Of a DNA stretch of 35,073 nucleotides, positions 26,425 to 34,077 are shown piece after piece. Origin of the DNA: an uncultured Bacteroidales bacterium. GTDB lineage: Bacteria > Bacteroidota > Bacteroidia > Bacteroidales > UBA932. The position numbers and the translations under genes are program-made. Each line of letters begins with the position of its first letter. The stretch's first letter is position 1. The DNA is taken from positions 1 through 35,073 of the forward strand of contig UQMB01000017.1 in assembly GCA_900541925.1 (NCBI GenBank). Reading direction: 5' to 3'. Under the pieces are notes generated by a model. That model was not told where the DNA came from, made no database searches, and saw only the letters and a list, made by a program, of their open reading frames with translations.

Positions 26425-26459
26425 GGCCGGCTGACGGATTATCGTCGCCGGCCTTTTTT
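26425..26459 (+). terminator. Rho-independent terminator of aspA
   Basis: GGCCGGCTGACG (26425-26436) pairs with CGTCGCCGGCC (26443-26453), with one bulged T, followed by six T residues. The T-run reaches the stop codon of the convergent membrane protein gene. Confidence 0.9.
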
Positions 26460-26863
26460 CATTTGGCGTTCCGGCTGTTGGAGATGAAGCGGCAGGCGGC
26501 GAAGAGCAGCATGGGGCCGAGGCCGGAGTAGAAAGACGCTATGAACTCGGCCGGAATCCCGGGTATGAACTTGAGGGAAATGCCAAGGCACAGCATGAAT
26601 ACTATCAGAATCCACCCGCTGAGAGGAAACGCCCGCCAGGGAGCGGTTTTCCGGGCTTGGGCCGCAATATGCGCCGAATACTTGTCCACGGCCTTCCGGA
26701 ACATGAGGAAAAAGCCCGTGAGGACGAGAGCGGTTATGAGCATCAGCCACCAGAGTTTCTCGGGCGGCATCGTCAGGTACGCTTCGACGCCCTTGATGGT
26801 GATGATTACTCCCGGGGTGCCCCACAGGGCTGCGGCGATGTAGTAGAGTGCGGTTCTGTTCAT
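26459..26863 (-). CDS. Small membrane protein, four predicted helices, unknown function
   Basis: From the ATG at 26863 (MNRTALYYIAA) the protein has 134 residues; an ATG at 26872 (MIDMNRT) is equally possible. The frame is open to 27007, but that extension would cross a -7 box and is not membrane-like. Hydrophobic segments lie at about 5-25, 38-56, 83-101 and 105-125, joined by a basic cytoplasmic loop (FRKAVDKYSAHIAAQARKTA). I do not recognise the family. It is divergent from the exported hydrolase gene and convergent with aspA. Confidence 0.6.
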   Translation of the reverse strand: MNRTALYYIAAALWGTPGVIITIKGVEAYLTMPPEKLWWLMLITALVLTGFFLMFRKAVDKYSAHIAAQARKTAPWRAFPLSGWILIVFMLCLGISLKFIPGIPAEFIASFYSGLGPMLLFAACRFISNSRNAK

Positions 26864-26913
26864 ATCAATCATATATGTGTCTCTCCGGATACCGGCCGTA
26901 TCCGTATTTTGCC

Positions 26914-26921
26914 CAAATATA
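26914..26921 (-). promoter_or_regulatory. -7 box (TATATTTG) for the small membrane protein gene
   Basis: The minus strand reads TATATTTG, matching TAnnTTTG, about 40 to 50 bases before the probable starts at 26872/26863. It rules out the longer open frame to 27007. Confidence 0.5.
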
Positions 26922-26972
26922 ATCGAATTATTCCTGATGGCGGTGCCTGTGGAGACAGTGAGTTCGTCCATA

Positions 26973-27003
26973 TTTGTACTTTGTTTGATTCTTCTTATTT
27001 TTG
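26973..27003 (+). promoter_or_regulatory. Perfect Bacteroidetes promoter for the exported alpha/beta hydrolase
   Basis: TTTG at 26973-26976, 19 bases, then TATTTTTG at 26996-27003. It is a full TTTG-N19-TAnnTTTG match. Transcription should begin near 27007-27009, at the first ATG (27008), so either the message is leaderless or the ATG at 27020 is used. Confidence 0.8.
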
Positions 27004-27019
27004 GCATATGACAGGTTCA

Positions 27020-28318
27020 ATGCTCAAAAAACTCTTCGCGGCTGCGGCACTGCTGCTGGCTGCAACTTTACTTTCACCCGCGCAGACCGGTACCTGGTCC
27101 GGGGAGCTGGATGTCCAAGGCACCCGGCTGCCGATCGTGTTCCATCTTGACGAGGAGAATCCCACGGTGGATTCGCCGGCCCAGGGTGCGAGGGGGATTC
27201 CGGTAGAGGTCACGCGGACATCATTCGGCGGTGTCACCATCAAGGTCCCCTCCATCGGGGCTACGTATGAGGGGCTATGGATGATAAAGCAGATTGTCGG
27301 GACCTTCAGACAAATGGGCACTTCTCTACCCCTTACCCTCACTCCGGGCGAAGAGAAACTCAACCGGCCGCAGACCCCGAAAGGGCCGTTCCCTTATGCG
27401 CAGGAGGAGGTTTCTTTTAGCAACGGGGACGCTGTCCTCATAGGTACCTTAACTCTGCCGGAAGGATACACCCGCAATACGCCTGTGCTGATCATGGTCA
27501 CCGGCAGCGGTCTCCAGAACAGGGATGAGGAATTCTTTGAGCACAAGCCTTTTGCCGTAATCGCCGATGCGTTGGCACGCTCCGGGATCGCCACGCTTCG
27601 CTACGATGACCGTGGCTTTGGCGAGTCCACGGGGGATGTGGTCAACTGCACCACAGAGGACCTCAAGAACGATGCTCTTGCCGGTATCCGGCTACTCAGA
27701 GAGCGTTTTGATAAAGTGGGCGTCATCGGCCACAGCGAAGGCGGCACCATCGCGCTGATGCTGGCCGCCGAGGCAAAGGCCGATTTTGTCGTCTCGCTGG
27801 CTGGAATGGTCGTCTCAGGCAAGGAAACTCTGTTGTGGCAGAACCGCGTCGCGCTCACGGCCACCGGCGTTCCCGCAGAGACGGTAGATGTCTACTGTAA
27901 GGCCCTTAGCGAAGTCTTCGACGCCTGCATGGCGGGGGAGCCTCTTCCGTCCGTCGGCGGGTATGGGCTGACTGCCGCTTTGGCTCAGAATCTTGCCGCG
28001 GTGTCGGCGCAACTCCAGACTCCCTACTTGAAGTATTTCATCGCGTTGGACATCCGTCCTCTGCTGGGGCGCATAAGCTGCCCTGTCCTGGCCTTTAACG
28101 GTACAAAAGATATGCAAGTCGAGCCCTGGAGCAATCTGGGCGCGCTCCGCGACGGTCTGCCGGACAATGCCAGGAAGCAAGTGGAAGCGATAGAAGGCGT
28201 GAATCATTTGTTTCAGCATTGCCGGACGGGCATGGTGGACGAATATCGGGAGATCGAGGAGACAATCGCGCCGGAAGTACTGGATAAGATGGTGCGGTGG
28301 CTTCTATGCTGTGAATGA
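27020..28318 (+). CDS. Exported alpha/beta-hydrolase (serine esterase/peptidase-like)
   Basis: A 432-residue protein from the ATG at 27020, with a signal peptide MLKKLFAAAALLLAATLLSPA; the ATG at 27008 adds MTGS. Residues about 25-125 are a beta-rich N-terminal domain (GTWSGELDVQGTRLPIVFHL). From about 130 an alpha/beta-hydrolase follows: GTLTLPEG, MVTGSGLQNRDEE (oxyanion region), LRYDDRGFGESTG, nucleophile elbow GHSEGG (serine near residue 238), LAFNGTKDMQV (acid region) and a late histidine in GVNHLFQHC. This arrangement is common in Bacteroidetes 'alpha/beta hydrolase family' secreted esterases; substrate unknown. It is 36 bases before the methyltransferase gene. Confidence 0.85.
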   Translation: MLKKLFAAAALLLAATLLSPAQTGTWSGELDVQGTRLPIVFHLDEENPTVDSPAQGARGIPVEVTRTSFGGVTIKVPSIGATYEGLWMIKQIVGTFRQMGTSLPLTLTPGEEKLNRPQTPKGPFPYAQEEVSFSNGDAVLIGTLTLPEGYTRNTPVLIMVTGSGLQNRDEEFFEHKPFAVIADALARSGIATLRYDDRGFGESTGDVVNCTTEDLKNDALAGIRLLRERFDKVGVIGHSEGGTIALMLAAEAKADFVVSLAGMVVSGKETLLWQNRVALTATGVPAETVDVYCKALSEVFDACMAGEPLPSVGGYGLTAALAQNLAAVSAQLQTPYLKYFIALDIRPLLGRISCPVLAFNGTKDMQVEPWSNLGALRDGLPDNARKQVEAIEGVNHLFQHCRTGMVDEYREIEETIAPEVLDKMVRWLLCCE

Positions 28319-28354
28319 CCGGGCTAAAGCTTTCTCATATCCGGGAATTTCACC

Positions 28355-28840
28355 ATGAAGACAGATTATATTTGGCGCTACGAGTCGCCTCTCGGCGGGA
28401 TTACCCTCGGGAGTGACGGCGAAGCCCTTACGGGGCTTTGGTTCAACGGCCAGAAGTACTTCGCCGATACGATGAAAGGGACAGGCAAAGAAAAGTGTCT
28501 TCCCGTATTTGCCGAGGCATGTGGCTGGCTGGACATTTACTTCAGTGGCAGGAATCCGGGATTCACCCCTCCTTTGGCTATTAGGGCCACGCCCTTCAGG
28601 AAGGCCGTCTGGGAAATCCTGCTCACCATACCATACGGGAAGACCATGACTTATGGCGAAATCGCGAAACGGATTGCGCCGCGGATGTCAGCCCAGGCTG
28701 TCGGAGGCGCTGCAGGCCACAATCCCATCTCACTCATCATCCCCTGCCACAGGGTAGTGGGGGCGGACAGCCGCCTCACCGGCTATGCTGGGGGCATAGA
28801 CAGGAAACTGGAACTGCTCAGATTGGAGGGCATTTTATGA
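28355..28840 (+). CDS. ogt: Methylated-DNA--[protein]-cysteine S-methyltransferase
   Basis: A 161-residue DNA-repair protein that transfers alkyl groups from O6-alkylguanine to its own cysteine. The C-terminal domain carries RATPFRKAVWEILLTIPYGKTMTYGEIAKRI (helix-turn-helix with the arginine-finger region), then AVGGAAGHNPISLIIPCHRVVGADSRLTGYAGGIDRKLELL, with the active-site PCHRV. The N-terminal RNase-H-like part is short, as in Ogt-type enzymes without the Ada domains. The last 23 bases overlap the end of the convergent metallophosphoesterase gene. Confidence 0.93.
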   Translation: MKTDYIWRYESPLGGITLGSDGEALTGLWFNGQKYFADTMKGTGKEKCLPVFAEACGWLDIYFSGRNPGFTPPLAIRATPFRKAVWEILLTIPYGKTMTYGEIAKRIAPRMSAQAVGGAAGHNPISLIIPCHRVVGADSRLTGYAGGIDRKLELLRLEGIL

Positions 28841-29609
28841 ATGGCCGCAGTTCCTTGAATTCCATTATGTCAAGCATTGAGAACAGGACTCCGTCAATAC
28901 ACGAACTCCAGCTTTGATGAAAATGTCCATAAAACCAATGTTCAAGCGGATGGTTATTGACTTTCAGATATTCGAAAATTTGATCCATTGTCCTTCGTTC
29001 GTTGTCGCAATCGGCAAGGAGGCCCGAGTCGCGTGCTGCCCATTCCGATAGTCCGTCTTTTGAAATCAGTTCGCAGAATGATGGGGAAGTGTGCGTAACG
29101 ACCGTGTCAATCTTGAACCTTTGCCCGATATTTCTCAAGGCTTCTTCGTCAAAAATCGGCTTCTCGCCTTCCCAATATGAAGCGGCACCGGAAGTCGAAT
29201 GCCTGGAATCATGTTCTATCCTATATGTGCGGTCAATGCTGACGGCTCCACCAACACATAATATGTTGTGGCCACAGGCTTGGACGACACTGTAATCAGG
29301 AACCGTGCGGAACCTTTGGTGGGATATCTTTTCTTCGCTGAAAAATGACGGACTATCGTGGTTGCCGCGCATCATCACAATCCAATTATTGGATTTGCTC
29401 AGTCTTGAGGAGTTCCGATTGAACAACTGTTCGTAATATCCAAGCTTCTCGAATCCGAATCCGCAGTCTCCGGCAACGATGAGTAGCGTGTCCGTAAGCT
29501 GGTATTGGATGCACAGCTTGTATATCAGAGAATTGAATTCTCCGTGAATGTCTCCGCAGATGATAATGTTCTTGGCCTCCGGAAATGTATATGTATGGAG
29601 AGTATTCAT
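28818..29609 (-). CDS. Metallophosphoesterase (calcineurin-like)
   Basis: From the ATG at 29609 (MNTLHTYTFPEAKNIIICGD) the protein has 263 residues. The metal and active-site motifs of the calcineurin-like family are in order: GDIHGE (about 19), GDCGFG (about 47), GNHD (about 82), TH-TSPSF (about 174) and GHFH (about 230). Substrate could be nucleotides, phosphoproteins or nucleic acid. The open frame upstream to 29804 is excluded because it overlaps the AbiEii remnant in another frame and shows no family resemblance. It lies 7 bases after that remnant and follows the helicase-nuclease, so all three are probably on one transcript. Confidence 0.82.
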   Translation of the reverse strand: MNTLHTYTFPEAKNIIICGDIHGEFNSLIYKLCIQYQLTDTLLIVAGDCGFGFEKLGYYEQLFNRNSSRLSKSNNWIVMMRGNHDSPSFFSEEKISHQRFRTVPDYSVVQACGHNILCVGGAVSIDRTYRIEHDSRHSTSGAASYWEGEKPIFDEEALRNIGQRFKIDTVVTHTSPSFCELISKDGLSEWAARDSGLLADCDNERRTMDQIFEYLKVNNHPLEHWFYGHFHQSWSSCIDGVLFSMLDIMEFKELRPFIKCPPI

Positions 29610-29616
29610 CAATGAT

Positions 29617-29814
29617 TCAGATTGTTCCAATGAGGCAGAGTCTTTCTTGCAGGTATGTGACAACCTCTGAGATTTGGCCTGCATGGTCGATAACTGCGTG
29701 CATCTTTTCTGCAACGACTGTTTCAAGTGAGCAGGCGAGAATGTTGGCGGTGCCCCGGCCATAGGCCGACAGTCCCGCTCCCATGTCAAGAGTGATTGAA
29801 GCATATATTCTCAC
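29617..29814 (-). pseudogene. Remnant of an AbiEii/AbiGii-type nucleotidyltransferase toxin
   Basis: The 65-residue frame begins at a GTG (29814) that overlaps the helicase-nuclease stop by four bases (GTGA). Its centre reads SLETVVAEKMHAVIDHAG, resembling the Y-x-L-E-T-x-x-A-E-K-x-x-A segment of AbiEii toxins, and the part before it (ITLDMGAG) fits the preceding strand. The N-terminal nucleotidyltransferase core (G-S-x-D-x-D) is absent and so is the downstream R-M-K-D-x-Y-D motif; the end (VVTYLQERLCLIGTI) looks unrelated. The identification rests on one motif. No AbiEi antitoxin gene is adjacent. It is most likely a fragment joined to the helicase gene by deletion. Confidence 0.5.
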
Positions 29815-32489
29815 TCGGACAAGGCATCTGCAATCATTTGCTTCTCCCGCGAACCCGCTGTACTCAATCTCAAAAGCGGCAAGCCAATGGCAGAGAGTAC
29901 AGAATCCTTTATTATATCACGTCGTCCCTGGGCTGAGTTTGATTTGTGATATTGCGTTCCATCGACCTCTATGGCCAGTTTTGCCTTGTGCGTAACGGTA
30001 TCATAGAGCAGAAAGTCGACGTGTGTCCATGAGTGCGATGCATAAGCGCGTTGCCCTGGCGTCAGATTGGAGGATGACATCACCAAATGACGGAGAGGAT
30101 AATGCATCAGAATGCCCAGATGCTGAAATCCATTCTCTCTGATGGCGTCGGAAATGGCCCAATATGCCAGATTCTCTGAGTCGTATTCAGACACCCGCCG
30201 GTGGGTCTTGTAGAAGTCGAGCAGTTCCCGGGTATATTCCTCATAAAGCAGATCGAAAACAGAAGAAATTTCGCTTTGCTCTATGCGGCCTTGATAATAT
30301 TCAATGTAGTCGATCAGGTCGCGGATATTGGAATCCGGCTGCTCATCGGCAGAAACGACCAGCGTAAATTGTTTTTTTGCCCTTGACACGGCGACATTCA
30401 GCAGATGCGGGTCGTCAGTGAACTCCTGAACTTGATTGTCTACCGTGGAGAGGACAATGGCATCATCCTCGCGCCCTTGAAACTTATGGACTGTAGCCGC
30501 CACATAGCCGCGACCAGATGCCTGCAAAGCGGTGTTGAGAGCATTCACCTGATTGTTGTACGGGGCGATAATTCCAATGTCAGTAAACTGCTCCTCCAAT
30601 GTCGGCAGAATCTCCCTGGTTATAGTTTCCACCTGGCGGATATTGACCGTGCCGCGCGCATGGTTGCCTTTTACAGTTCTGACAACGCGGACAGGAGTAA
30701 ACTCACCTTCGCTTTTCTTCATCGGAATCAGATCGCCGTTGTAGAACTGCTTGCTGCAGAAGCCAATAATGAGAGGATCACAGCGATAATGCTCTCTCAG
30801 CATTATCTGCGGAATCTTCGGATACAAGGCGCAGAGGGATGACAGGAAGCTATTCGTAGAGTACCTGTAACCCTCAGCGATGCCGTACTTGGCGAAGATG
30901 GCGCTGACAATCTCTTCCGTATGGTTGTCCACGACGTTCGGCAATTGCTTGAGGTCACCGACAATGACAGCGTTTTGCGCACAGCTCAGAGCCAACGCGC
31001 CTGCGGCGATGTCTACCTGCGACGCCTCGTCCATAATCAGGTAGTCGAACTTGCAGACGTGATTTATGTTGGATGTGGCTGAGAATGTCGTACTGAGAAT
31101 GACTGGATATTCCCGCAGGAAGTCCTTTGACTTCAAGTATATTTCATCGGCGGCAAAAACCATCCTTGCCTTTGTGGAATCATACTTCCTGGACAGATGG
31201 TCCTTGAGGACGAGCATGGAGATCTCACGCAAACGATCATTCTTCGCGTCAGCGCCCTCCACAAAAAGTGAGTATTGCTTGCGCTGCCTCTCCATCTCTG
31301 TGATTCTGGCAGTAATGAACAGGTATTGAAGTTCATCCGGAGCATCTTCCGTGGCAGGGAGCTTATGATAGCGCAACCTGAAACGCGTCCACCAGGACAG
31401 ACGATGCTTCCGTTCCATTTCCCGACTCGTGAGCAGGAAATATTTCTCGAGGGTTTCAGTGGACCAGTTTCGCACGGCTTCGACCTTTTTAGGGAACTGC
31501 AGGACCTGCCGTTTATACTCTGCAAGCCGCTCGGTGCAAAGAGCAAGTTTCTCCTGGCACTCATACAGCTCCTGCATCTCACGGGACAGGGCGATTGCTT
31601 CCTGGCGAAGCGTCTTTGCGTTGCTCAATTTCCAAGAGGAGATATCCGGGAACGCACCGGTCTGGGCTTCCACGAATTCTTTTTTGTTGCTGGCCCGGCC
31701 CAACTGGGCACAAAGAAAATCAAGTCCGCTTGCCTCCAGCTTCTCTTTCACATTCTCTACGGCGGAGTTGTTGTTCGACACAATCTCCATTGTCCTGCCG
31801 TCGAGCAGGGGGTTTGCCATGATATTGAGAATCGTTTGTGTCTTGCCGGTTCCCGGAGGCCCTTGAATGACGCTTATTCTATTCTCAAGTGCGTTTCTTA
31901 CGGCCTTATACTGGCTTCTATTGCATCCGAACGGGAAGATGGGCGCGCTCTGTCCAGTTGTGGGGGCAACATATGTCTCGACATTGAGGTAGGCTTCCAG
32001 CAGGGAGTTTTTGGCCACAAACTCCATCTTGGCATATTTGTCGGCCAGGCTTACCGTTTTGTCGTCATCCATGTGGATGACGTTGTATTTGGCAACCTCA
32101 TTCAGGTACTCCCATACATTGATTGACCGGTGGTCGTCTATGTGTTCTTCTACGTCCATATAGTCGACAGGATAATTCTTGCCGGCCCCGTTTTCGAAGA
32201 TGATGCGGTATGCATTATTCTCTCGCCCCTCGAACACACGCACTCCCAGAACATGGAAGAACACCTCTCCATCCGTCTTGCGTGTTATGCGGAACGGTGG
32301 CTCAAGTTGTCGGGTGAACTCAGCCACATCCACATTTGACGGATTGTAAAACAGATAGTTGTCGCCTTTCTTGAATTGCACGTAAAACTGCCCTCGCCGG
32401 TCATCAAAGCCAAACGACCTGATATCATCGCGGAGTTTGAATTCTCCTGATTTATCTTTGAGGAATATGATCTGCTTGATTTGTGGCAT
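29811..32489 (-). CDS. Superfamily 1 helicase fused to a C-terminal PD-(D/E)XK-like nuclease
   Basis: An 892-residue protein. Residues 1-180 are an unassigned N-terminal domain. The helicase core follows with Walker A GPPGTGKT (210-217), Walker B DEAS (487-490), GDLKQLP (511-517), REHYRCDP (565-572), VHKFQGREDDAIVLST (668-682) and NVAVSRAKKQF (698-708), the layout of UPF1/DNA2-like SF1 helicases. Residues about 255-440, between the Walker motifs, form a long insertion rich in helices and charged residues. The C-terminus (about 750-892) looks like a DUF2726-type restriction-endonuclease-fold nuclease: D825 in VDFLLYD, then E841 and D843 in AIEVDGTQYH. Such helicase-nuclease fusions are frequent in anti-phage defence loci. 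It is followed by a toxin remnant and a metallophosphoesterase, and preceded by its own promoter. Confidence 0.82.
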   Translation of the reverse strand: MPQIKQIIFLKDKSGEFKLRDDIRSFGFDDRRGQFYVQFKKGDNYLFYNPSNVDVAEFTRQLEPPFRITRKTDGEVFFHVLGVRVFEGRENNAYRIIFENGAGKNYPVDYMDVEEHIDDHRSINVWEYLNEVAKYNVIHMDDDKTVSLADKYAKMEFVAKNSLLEAYLNVETYVAPTTGQSAPIFPFGCNRSQYKAVRNALENRISVIQGPPGTGKTQTILNIMANPLLDGRTMEIVSNNNSAVENVKEKLEASGLDFLCAQLGRASNKKEFVEAQTGAFPDISSWKLSNAKTLRQEAIALSREMQELYECQEKLALCTERLAEYKRQVLQFPKKVEAVRNWSTETLEKYFLLTSREMERKHRLSWWTRFRLRYHKLPATEDAPDELQYLFITARITEMERQRKQYSLFVEGADAKNDRLREISMLVLKDHLSRKYDSTKARMVFAADEIYLKSKDFLREYPVILSTTFSATSNINHVCKFDYLIMDEASQVDIAAGALALSCAQNAVIVGDLKQLPNVVDNHTEEIVSAIFAKYGIAEGYRYSTNSFLSSLCALYPKIPQIMLREHYRCDPLIIGFCSKQFYNGDLIPMKKSEGEFTPVRVVRTVKGNHARGTVNIRQVETITREILPTLEEQFTDIGIIAPYNNQVNALNTALQASGRGYVAATVHKFQGREDDAIVLSTVDNQVQEFTDDPHLLNVAVSRAKKQFTLVVSADEQPDSNIRDLIDYIEYYQGRIEQSEISSVFDLLYEEYTRELLDFYKTHRRVSEYDSENLAYWAISDAIRENGFQHLGILMHYPLRHLVMSSSNLTPGQRAYASHSWTHVDFLLYDTVTHKAKLAIEVDGTQYHKSNSAQGRRDIIKDSVLSAIGLPLLRLSTAGSREKQMIADALSE

Positions 32490-32802
32490 CTTTGACGTCT
32501 CCTTATTCCCGGCATATCACCGCTTAGCGGTACGATATAGAATAAAAAGTCCCGCCTGTCCATGCATTCTTAAGAGGCTAGGCGAGTCCTTGTGATGTAA
32601 AGATACAGAATTTTTAGTTCTCTCAAAAGTTTTTCAAAGAATCATCAGTTCGTCATGCCCCGCCAGAACCGCCATGCCAGTCCAGTCCGCGACGAGCCGT
32701 GATTGCATGAACCACGGTCAACTGGATTTGACTGCTTTCCCGTACACTTCCGCATCGTATGAAAAATGCCGGCGAAACATTGCTACAGTTGCGGATAATG
32801 TT
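32490..32802. other. Divergent intergenic region between helicase-nuclease and lipoprotein genes
   Basis: This 313-base stretch carries a short hairpin in the helicase leader (ACCGC at 32519-32523 and GCGGT at 32527-32531), the helicase promoter, and a more GC-rich block of about 120 bases (32640-32760) in which I see no convincing gene. The open frames found there are antisense or lack any family resemblance. Confidence 0.6.
32598..32627 (-). promoter_or_regulatory. Probable promoter of the helicase-nuclease operon
   Basis: On the minus strand TTTG (32624-32627) is followed after 18 bases by TATCTTTA (32598-32605), one base from TAnnTTTG and one base short of the usual 19-base spacing. The leader would be about 105 bases. 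Confidence 0.5.
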
Positions 32803-32810
32803 TATTTTTG
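32803..32810 (+). promoter_or_regulatory. -7 box (TATTTTTG) for the lipoprotein gene
   Basis: TATTTTTG matches TAnnTTTG and lies 20 bases before the ATG at 32831. It may also drive the two signalling genes downstream. Confidence 0.5.
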
Positions 32811-32830
32811 TGGCAAATGTCGGACCAAAT

Positions 32831-33367
32831 ATGAATAAAAAGCTTTTTTTTCTCCTACTTTTTCTAAGTACTGCGAATCTCATCTCGTGTAACAAGAATA
32901 ATCCAGATAAAGATACAGATAACGGAGACACATCGCTCTGGGTCGCACTTTATGATGGAGAATATAGTTCTACCGAGTTTAAAGACGATAAGTGCTACAT
33001 ATACAGAGACGGTAATCTTCAGTATACATGCCCTTCTTCATCAGTAGTAGTTCGTAAAGGGACAGAGTTCAGACTGCAGGATGAGATTAGCCGGGATCTG
33101 ATTATCCGGATGCTCGGGACGAAGTACGGGGCCAACAAGAGCGTGCAGAATGTTCAGATTAACGTGACTGCGCAGATGCTGGAGTGCGAACTGATAAAGC
33201 GGGATAAGATGGGCGTGTATGCCTATGCTGAGCCGCAGAAGCCGATGCACAAGGTGACATACGAGCTTTGGCGGGAGAGTTACTTCGTGAATGAACCTCT
33301 GGCAAACAGGGAGGATACGGACAGCGTGTTGTTCGAGCCGTATTTTAGATACCTAAAAATAGTTTAA
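32831..33367 (+). CDS. Small lipoprotein of unknown function
   Basis: From the ATG at 32831 (MNKKLFFLLLFLSTANLISC) the protein has 178 residues with a lipobox LISC, so C20 would be lipidated. After it comes an asparagine/aspartate-rich linker (NKNNPDKDTDNGD), usual for Bacteroidetes surface lipoproteins, then an unrecognised domain with a possible beta-rich fold. Upstream ATGs in the frame (32759) would put residues before the signal and are not used. It is 20 bases ahead of the receiver-domain gene. A surface sensor for that pair is possible, but a separate unit is as likely. Confidence 0.7.
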   Translation: MNKKLFFLLLFLSTANLISCNKNNPDKDTDNGDTSLWVALYDGEYSSTEFKDDKCYIYRDGNLQYTCPSSSVVVRKGTEFRLQDEISRDLIIRMLGTKYGANKSVQNVQINVTAQMLECELIKRDKMGVYAYAEPQKPMHKVTYELWRESYFVNEPLANREDTDSVLFEPYFRYLKIV

Positions 33368-33387
33368 CTAAATATTTATTCTGTCAT

Positions 33388-34077
33388 ATGTTTAAGTTAT
33401 TCAGGAGGCCTATCGTCATAGGAAAACAGTATACCATCGCTGATTTAAACACGCCAGAAAATGCTTTGTCTGCAATTGATGTGAAGCAAAGGATTCCGAT
33501 ACTTCTAATTGATGATGAGGGGTTTTCGTATAAGGAACAACTCAGGGATGAGAATTATAATTTGACATGCCTCCCTCGTATTGATGATTTGAATGCAGTT
33601 GCAGCATACCCAATCGTTATATGTGATATTAGAGGTGTAGGGACTAATTTTGATAAAGAAAAAGAAGGAGCATTTGTAGTTCGTGAATTGAAAAAGAAAT
33701 ATCCTTTCAAACAGTATGCTGTTTATTCCGGTTCCCTTTATTCTTTAGAATCATTCGAGGATGACCTAAAAGGAATTGAAAGAATAAAGAAAGATCCCGA
33801 TATTGAAATGTGGAGAACGTATTTCGACGAATTGATAAGGAGAGTAATTGATCCAAAAGAGAACTGGAAGACTATCCGAGATTATTTGATTAAAAAGGAT
33901 GTTCCTCTCAAAGATATTGCATTGCTTGAAAGTAATTATGTTGATATCCTGAATAATAGACCAGAAGATATGAAGAACTTCCCGGAAAAGAAGACTTTCC
34001 CTAATATAGGCCAGGATGTAAGAGCTGTTATTCAAAGTATGATAGCGGGAGGTATATTACATGTTCTTGGAATATGA
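33388..34077 (+). CDS. Free-standing receiver-domain-like protein, no recognised output domain
   Basis: A 229-residue soluble protein. Residues about 35-125 resemble a CheY-like receiver: acidic pair D42-D43 in ILLIDDEGFS, a candidate phosphoacceptor D80 in IVICDIRGVG, and a serine at the switch position S114 in AVYSGSLYS. The conserved lysine after the switch residue is not evident, so the domain is divergent. Residues about 125-229 are helical (KGIERIKKDPDIEMWRTYFD onward) with no HTH, GGDEF or other known output. The DNA is AT-rich compared with the rest of the window. The gene overlaps the histidine kinase gene by four bases, so they form a dedicated pair. The C-terminal region may itself be the effector; that is inference. 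Confidence 0.65.
   Translation: MFKLFRRPIVIGKQYTIADLNTPENALSAIDVKQRIPILLIDDEGFSYKEQLRDENYNLTCLPRIDDLNAVAAYPIVICDIRGVGTNFDKEKEGAFVVRELKKKYPFKQYAVYSGSLYSLESFEDDLKGIERIKKDPDIEMWRTYFDELIRRVIDPKENWKTIRDYLIKKDVPLKDIALLESNYVDILNNRPEDMKNFPEKKTFPNIGQDVRAVIQSMIAGGILHVLGI

Noticed and set aside
26657..27019. N-terminal extension of the exported alpha/beta hydrolase
   Set aside because: It would be antisense to the small membrane protein, contains the perfect promoter and precedes a clear signal peptide.
29610..29804. N-terminal extension of the metallophosphoesterase
   Set aside because: Another frame over the same bases shows the AbiEii motif, and the phosphoesterase fold starts right after the ATG at 29609.
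32653..32931. 92-codon minus-strand frame over the lipoprotein start
   Set aside because: It runs antisense to the signal peptide region and promoter; no family resemblance seen. The GC-rich part at 32640-32760 was also read in both strands without finding a convincing gene.
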